NCBI RefSeq assembly: GCF_040566545.1
Contig: NZ_JBEWZI010000010.1
Span: forward strand, 96,333 to 160,332
DNA: 64,000 bases
Reading direction: 5' to 3'
Source: Uliginosibacterium flavum
GTDB taxonomy: Bacteria; Pseudomonadota; Gammaproteobacteria; Burkholderiales; Rhodocyclaceae
Position numbers and translations under genes: made by a program. Shown in pieces: positions 60,613 through 64,000 of this stretch. The first letter of the stretch is position 1, and every line of letters starts with the position of its first letter. The notes below the pieces were generated by a model. The model searched no databases. It saw only the letters and a list, made by a program, of their open reading frames with translations, and was not told where the DNA came from.

Positions 60613-62544
60613 TCAATTCCCCTTGGCCTCTGGCGGCAAGCCACGTTCCATCGCCTGCAGAATCGGGCGGATGGCGCTGCCCACGGCAATCTGTGGTTCC
60701 GATGCGGTCAGTCCTTCATCCGCCTCGCGTGTCGCCAGTGCGGCGCTGGCCTTGGCAAAGGCAGCTTCAAATGAACGCGTGCCGCGCAGGGCTTCATCGA
60801 AATAGGCTTTGCCGAAGAAGGTCCAGTCCGCCTCGTGGCTGCAGCCGTGCGAGTTGCGGTCGGCGCGCGAGGCCGACATCACCAGCGTGTGCGGGTCAGA
60901 CAACGGCTCGATGAAGCCGCCCGAATAACACGCCGACACCACGATCACCCGGTTCTGAATGCCCGCTGCATCCAGCTGGGCGCGCAGGCTTTGCGGGGTC
61001 AGCTCGCCAAACTTGTAGGGCCACAATTCCAGCGAGAACTTGTGATCCTCAGCGCCGTGCGAGGTCATGAACAGGAAGAGCACGTCCTCCTCCTTGTTCA
61101 TCTTGCGGCCGATCTCGGCAAGCGTGCGTTGCAGGGCAATCGTTGTCGCCATCGGCCGCTCTTCCACCGTGGCCGGATTATTGATCAGCACCACGCTGCG
61201 GTTCTGCGTATCGAAACGCTCGCCAAACAGTTTGTCCACACTCTCGACTTCACGCATGAACACGTCCTGCGAGCCATAACCACCCAGCGCCAGCAGATAC
61301 AGCTCCGGCACGCCTGGCTTGCCCTTGCGCACCGCTGTCAGGCTTTCTTCGAGCAGGGCGGGTTGGGCGTAGAGGACGGCTTCTTTGGTGGCGCGTTCCC
61401 AGTTGCGCATGCTGGCGCTGTTTTCCTCGTCATACGGAGGCAGCCACAGGCGCGCGCGGGTGAGTTCGAACAGCGAGGGCATCGCGAAGAGAAAGAGCAC
61501 GCCGAGCACCGCAGCCAGACGCTGCTCGGCCGCCAGATCGAGGCTGCGCACCAGCGCCACCACGGCCGCAAAGCCTGCCCAGAAAGGCAGCGCAGCCGCC
61601 AGCACAATCTGCACGTAAATCATGCTCGTGCTGGGTAGCAGCGCCAGTAGCAGATACAGCGTGCGCAGGATCAGCGCGGGCGTCAGAATTGCGAGCACGG
61701 CCGTCGGAATCCGCTGCGGCGACGGCGCGCAATTGGATACAGCCCAGGCGCAGAGCAGCAGGCAGGGCACGGCGAACAATTGGTAGGGCAGAGCATTCCA
61801 GTAGAACTGACCGTCCAGGCCCACCTGCAGCAGATCAAAAGCCAGCTCCAGCAGCACGCCCAGCGCCACCAGCAACACGATCTGCAGCACCGACACGCGC
61901 AGCAAACCGGGCGCGCTCGCCCTGAACAGCAGGAAGCGCAGACCCGCATGCAGATTGGCGAGCAGATCGAGCAGGGCTTGTTTGCCCCGCTTCTCGGCGA
62001 GCACTTCGGGTGCAGGCAAAGCAATGCGGGCGACAGCCTGCAGGCCCGTGTGTTGCTCAATGCGGGCGAGGCAGTCGGTGGCCGTGTGTGCGTCGGCAAA
62101 GCAGCGCTCGGGCAGCCACAGGGCCTGCAAACCCTTCAAATACAGCCGGATGCCATCGGCGTGGCGCTCGATGCCTTCAATGGCCGACCAGTGGGTCAGG
62201 CTGTGGCCGGTCTCCGCCTCGATGGCGAGACCGTCCTCGCGCAGCGCCACACGGAATTCGCGCGGCGTCGCTTTGGCCGCACGCTGCAATTGCCCACGGT
62301 AATTGCGCAGCAGCGCCAGCGCGATGAGGACGAAGACGATCAGAAAGACGGGCAGCGCGATATCGTCGCTGGTCTTGCTGCTGCCACCGACATACCAGGC
62401 GGCGCCCGCAATCAGCAGCAGCCAGACGAGCGCGGCCGGCCAGATCCAGTTGCGCCTGCTGACTTGCAGACGGGCGCCGTTGGCGCGGATCAGCGCAATC
62501 GTCTCGTCTTCCGTATTGTTGAAATCCAGCCAGTCGCTATTCAT
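60613..62544 (-). CDS. Membrane-bound caspase-like peptidase, C13 (legumain) family
   Basis: 643 residues from ATG 62544. The N-terminal part has two membrane helices followed by a YcxB-like segment (EFRVALREDGLAIEAETGHSLTHWSAIEGIERHADGIRLYL). About six further membrane helices lie between residues ~200 and 380. The C-terminal C13 domain has catalytic His496 in LFMTSHGAED and Cys539 in VVSACYSGGF, plus MSASRADRNSHGC; it probably faces the cytoplasm or periplasm depending on helix count. Proteases of this type cut after Asn or Asp in eukaryotes; the bacterial role is unknown. Flanked by repeats. Confidence 0.85.
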   Translation of the reverse strand: MNSDWLDFNNTEDETIALIRANGARLQVSRRNWIWPAALVWLLLIAGAAWYVGGSSKTSDDIALPVFLIVFVLIALALLRNYRGQLQRAAKATPREFRVALREDGLAIEAETGHSLTHWSAIEGIERHADGIRLYLKGLQALWLPERCFADAHTATDCLARIEQHTGLQAVARIALPAPEVLAEKRGKQALLDLLANLHAGLRFLLFRASAPGLLRVSVLQIVLLVALGVLLELAFDLLQVGLDGQFYWNALPYQLFAVPCLLLCAWAVSNCAPSPQRIPTAVLAILTPALILRTLYLLLALLPSTSMIYVQIVLAAALPFWAGFAAVVALVRSLDLAAEQRLAAVLGVLFLFAMPSLFELTRARLWLPPYDEENSASMRNWERATKEAVLYAQPALLEESLTAVRKGKPGVPELYLLALGGYGSQDVFMREVESVDKLFGERFDTQNRSVVLINNPATVEERPMATTIALQRTLAEIGRKMNKEEDVLFLFMTSHGAEDHKFSLELWPYKFGELTPQSLRAQLDAAGIQNRVIVVSACYSGGFIEPLSDPHTLVMSASRADRNSHGCSHEADWTFFGKAYFDEALRGTRSFEAAFAKASAALATREADEGLTASEPQIAVGSAIRPILQAMERGLPPEAKGN

Positions 62545-62564
62545 GTTTGCTTCATTCGTGGGTT

Positions 62565-62632
62565 GTCGCAAGTCGCAAGTCGCAAGGCGCGGTGTCGCGG
62601 GCAGGTCGGTTTTTTCGACTCGCGACTTGCGA
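62565..62632. repeat. Short CGCAAGT array with inverted copy
   Basis: Three units at 62567-62586 and an inverted ACTTGCG at 62625-62631, separated by a GC-rich centre and TTTTTT; the whole could fold as a hairpin between the C13 gene and vapC. Confidence 0.75.
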
Positions 62633-62643
62633 TCTCCGCGCCC

Positions 62644-63048
62644 TCACTCCTCAAACGGATTCAGAACCGGCACGCCGAAGCGGGCGAAGTCGCGCACATT
62701 GCGGGTTACCACGGTCAGCTTGTGCACCTGCGCCGTCGCGGCAATCATCGCGTCCTCATATACCGTGTTGGATTCGCGGTGCATCAGGCGCGCCCATTGC
62801 CGGAAAATTGCGGCGTCCATCGGCAGGATGTTCCACACCTCGGCGAGCTGATTGGCCCAAGCGTCGAGTTCGGCCGCTTTAGGCGTGTCCTGCTCGCGGG
62901 TAATTTCGATGCCGGCCTGAATCTCGCCCAGCGTCACGGCTGATAGCGCCAGATCCACATCAGCCTGCGCCTCCAGCCAGGCCAGCACCGCACCATGCGG
63001 GCGTGGTTTGCGTAGCTCGGAGATGATATTCGTGTCGAGCAGATACAT
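62644..63048 (-). CDS. vapC: PIN-domain toxin, VapC/FitB type
   Basis: 134 residues from ATG 63048. PIN fold with acidic residues in MYLLDTNIISEL (Asp5), SAVTLGEIQAG (Glu) and TVYEDAMIAATA (Asp/Glu), the usual Mg-binding set; ends in VVTRNVRDFARFGVPVLNPF. Expected to be an RNase, often cutting initiator tRNA. Begins two bases after the antitoxin frame ends. Confidence 0.93.
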   Translation of the reverse strand: MYLLDTNIISELRKPRPHGAVLAWLEAQADVDLALSAVTLGEIQAGIEITREQDTPKAAELDAWANQLAEVWNILPMDAAIFRQWARLMHRESNTVYEDAMIAATAQVHKLTVVTRNVRDFARFGVPVLNPFEE

Positions 63049-63049
63049 C

Positions 63050-63304
63050 TCAGAGTTCCGGCGGCGTGCGGCGTTGCGCGCTGCCGCGTGCCGGGATCGG
63101 CAATTCGGCACGCGCCGTGTCGGCCAGCAGTAGCGCTTTCAGCGAGGGCCGCGCCGCCGAATTCAGGCGCTGCCATTCAGCCAGCGGCACCAGCACGGCG
63201 GTTTCCACCCCGCGCCGCGTCAGCACCTGCGGGCCATTTTCCAGGCAGGAATCCAGCAACTCACTGAAACGCGCTTTCGCGTCTTGGACGGGCCAAGCGA
63301 TCAT
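63050..63304 (-). CDS. Antitoxin, Phd/YefM family
   Basis: 84 residues. MIAWPVQDAKARFSELLDSCLENGPQVLTRRG is the Phd/YefM DNA-binding N-terminus; the C-terminal tail (LPIPARGSAQRRT) would wrap the toxin. GAGGTG precedes the ATG at 63304. Cotranscribed with vapC and expected to repress its own promoter. Confidence 0.92.
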   Translation of the reverse strand: MIAWPVQDAKARFSELLDSCLENGPQVLTRRGVETAVLVPLAEWQRLNSAARPSLKALLLADTARAELPIPARGSAQRRTPPEL

Positions 63305-63317
63305 GATGCACCTCGGA

Positions 63318-63339
63318 TGACTAGTTATCTGACTAGTTT
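63318..63339. promoter_or_regulatory. Putative operator of the vapC module
   Basis: Two direct repeats TGACTAGTTA and TGACTAGTTT spaced 12 bp apart, each containing the palindrome ACTAGT, 14 bases upstream of the antitoxin start. Suits autorepression by a Phd-type dimer pair. Confidence 0.5.
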
Positions 63340-63346
63340 AGTGGCG

Positions 63347-63374
63347 CGAGTCGTGAGTCGCAAGTCGCAAGTCG
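63347..63374. repeat. Degenerate CGCAAGT array upstream of the vapC module
   Basis: CGTGAGT then two CGCAAGT units (63359-63372), same heptamer as at 60390 and 62567. Confidence 0.75.
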
Positions 63375-63404
63375 TGGAATTCGTCTTTTCGGTGATCCGC
63401 TGCC

Positions 63405-63525
63405 CGCAAAGCCGCATGTGACATGCCTCTTGAGCATGCCTGCCTGAAGAGGACCGTCCCGTTTGCCTGTCCAGCATGCCAGTCTGCAGAAGTCCGCCAG
63501 ATGCGGCTCTGCAGCCAGCTCTTGC
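63405..63525. repeat. Interspersed palindromic repeat, copy 6
   Basis: AAAGCCGCATGTG at the left and CAGATGCGGCTCTGCAGC at the right in inverted orientation, with internal GCCTGCCTGAAGAGG and TCTGCAGAAGTCC. About 120 bp; apparently a longer form of the element. Confidence 0.6.
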
Positions 63526-63552
63526 GCAGTGGCTTCAGCGCTTGGCCTTGTC

Positions 63553-63832
63553 CTATGTCACCACCTTGCTGACATAGGCCGGGAGTTGCCAGGCACCACC
63601 GGGGAAGCCGCGGCACATGCCGTCGCCGCTCTGTTCGGTGACGACGAAGGCATTGCCGTTAAAGTGCTATGTGTTCGCGGACCAGCAGTCGCCCCGCATA
63701 CCAAGCCGAGGCGATGGTGCCGAGCTGGCTGAACGCCTGAATCGCCATCACGATGCCGCTCAGCGTCAGCACGCTGCGCAGCTTGTGTTGCAACGGGTTA
63801 CGCAGGGCGACGCGGAGGGTGAGTTCGAGCAT
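63553..63832 (-). pseudogene. Remnant of an ABC transporter permease (MacB/FtsX type)
   Basis: From ATG 63832, 58 codons (63832-63659) read MLELTLRVALRNPLQHKLRSV followed by LTLSGIVMAIQAF, the first membrane segment of MacB/LolC-like permeases, then stop after REHIAL. A second frame (to the TAG at 63553-63555) continues NGNAFVVTEQSGDGMCRGFP and ends in PAYVSKVVT, which looks like part of the periplasmic domain. The two pieces are in different frames and most of a normal ~400-residue permease is missing, so the gene is decayed. Confidence 0.6.
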
Positions 63833-63941
63833 GAGGACTGGGAAATAGGGGCTTGGGACTGAGTTAATGGCGGCGTTTGGCGGAGGTCTGGGCCGGTCTG
63901 GCGGGTTGGCCGCAGGCGTAACCCATACCATTCCACACAAC

Positions 63942-64000
63942 TCATAACGCATAAATCGCCTTCAGCTTCTCAGCCCCTCTGGCGAAGCTGCTGACTCGGG
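63942..64000 (-). CDS. C-terminal end of an unidentified protein, cut by the window edge
   Basis: Open to the edge and ending SSFARGAEKLKAIYAL at a TGA (63942-63944). It lies upstream of the permease remnant on the same strand, so it could be the adaptor or ATPase of the same transporter. Too short to identify. Confidence 0.35.
   Translation of the reverse strand, partial: RVSSFARGAEKLKAIYAL

Overview
The window looks like a chromosomal segment of a GC-rich betaproteobacterium, probably close to Rhodocyclales or Neisseriales. This is inferred from gene order and protein style, since there is no rRNA to test it. The main pointers are the block mlaFED-mlaA-mlaC-mlaB, yadGH-like ABC genes, ibaG, murA, hisG and hisD; the run alaA-hom-thrC; a class I PHA synthase; a complete cbb3 oxidase locus; and a minor-pilin/PilY1 operon. 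There is no prophage, insertion sequence or CRISPR array. Most of the window is ordinary core genome, with an accessory part at each end.

Layout. 1-844: non-coding, four copies of a ~214 bp tandem repeat carrying DnaA-box-like sequences. 845-9062: a secreted protein of unknown function, two paralogous CE8 pectin methylesterase lipoproteins, and a putative small RNA; the two esterases and the RNA locus share a LacI-type operator. 9180-13697 (minus): mutS and aceB. 13850-20378 (minus): type IV pilus tip/priming operon fimT-pilV-pilW-pilX-pilY1-pilE. 20574: tRNA-Thr(CGT). 20764-29434: cbb3 oxidase locus ccoI-ccoS, ccoNOQP, ccoG-ccoH and a small membrane protein, with two FNR-type boxes and a possible FNR-driven small RNA between ccoS and ccoN. 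29484-31788: universal stress protein and PHA synthase. 31971-36108 (minus): alaA-hom-thrC. 36417-39612: Mth938-like protein, peroxiredoxin, PIN-PhoH protein and NlpC/P60 hydrolase. 39615-42606 (minus): sigma-54 response regulator followed by an ExeA-like ATPase with a SPOR-like tail. 42945-51941: the Mla lipid-transport operon running into murA-hisG-hisD, preceded by an AcrR/TtgR-type operator. 52048-60384: pgeF, a small hypothetical gene, a response regulator, a thioester alpha-2-macroglobulin and outer-membrane phospholipase A. 60390-64000: repeat-rich accessory end with a membrane-bound caspase-like C13 peptidase, a VapC/Phd module and the wreck of an ABC permease.

How the parts fit. The pectin genes look like one regulon under a LacI-type repressor that is not in the window. 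The cbb3 block holds structural genes and all usual assembly factors (copper ATPase CcoI, CcoS, CcoG, CcoH) and is under an FNR/ANR-type regulator. The mla genes, A2M, PldA and PgeF all concern envelope integrity.

The observations most worth following are the AcrR-type operator before mla, the two terminator-ended small-RNA candidates (one with a LacI-type operator, one with an FNR box), the DnaA-box tandem array, and a family of palindromic repeats that sit next to stop codons. All functional statements come from reading the sequence without database searches.
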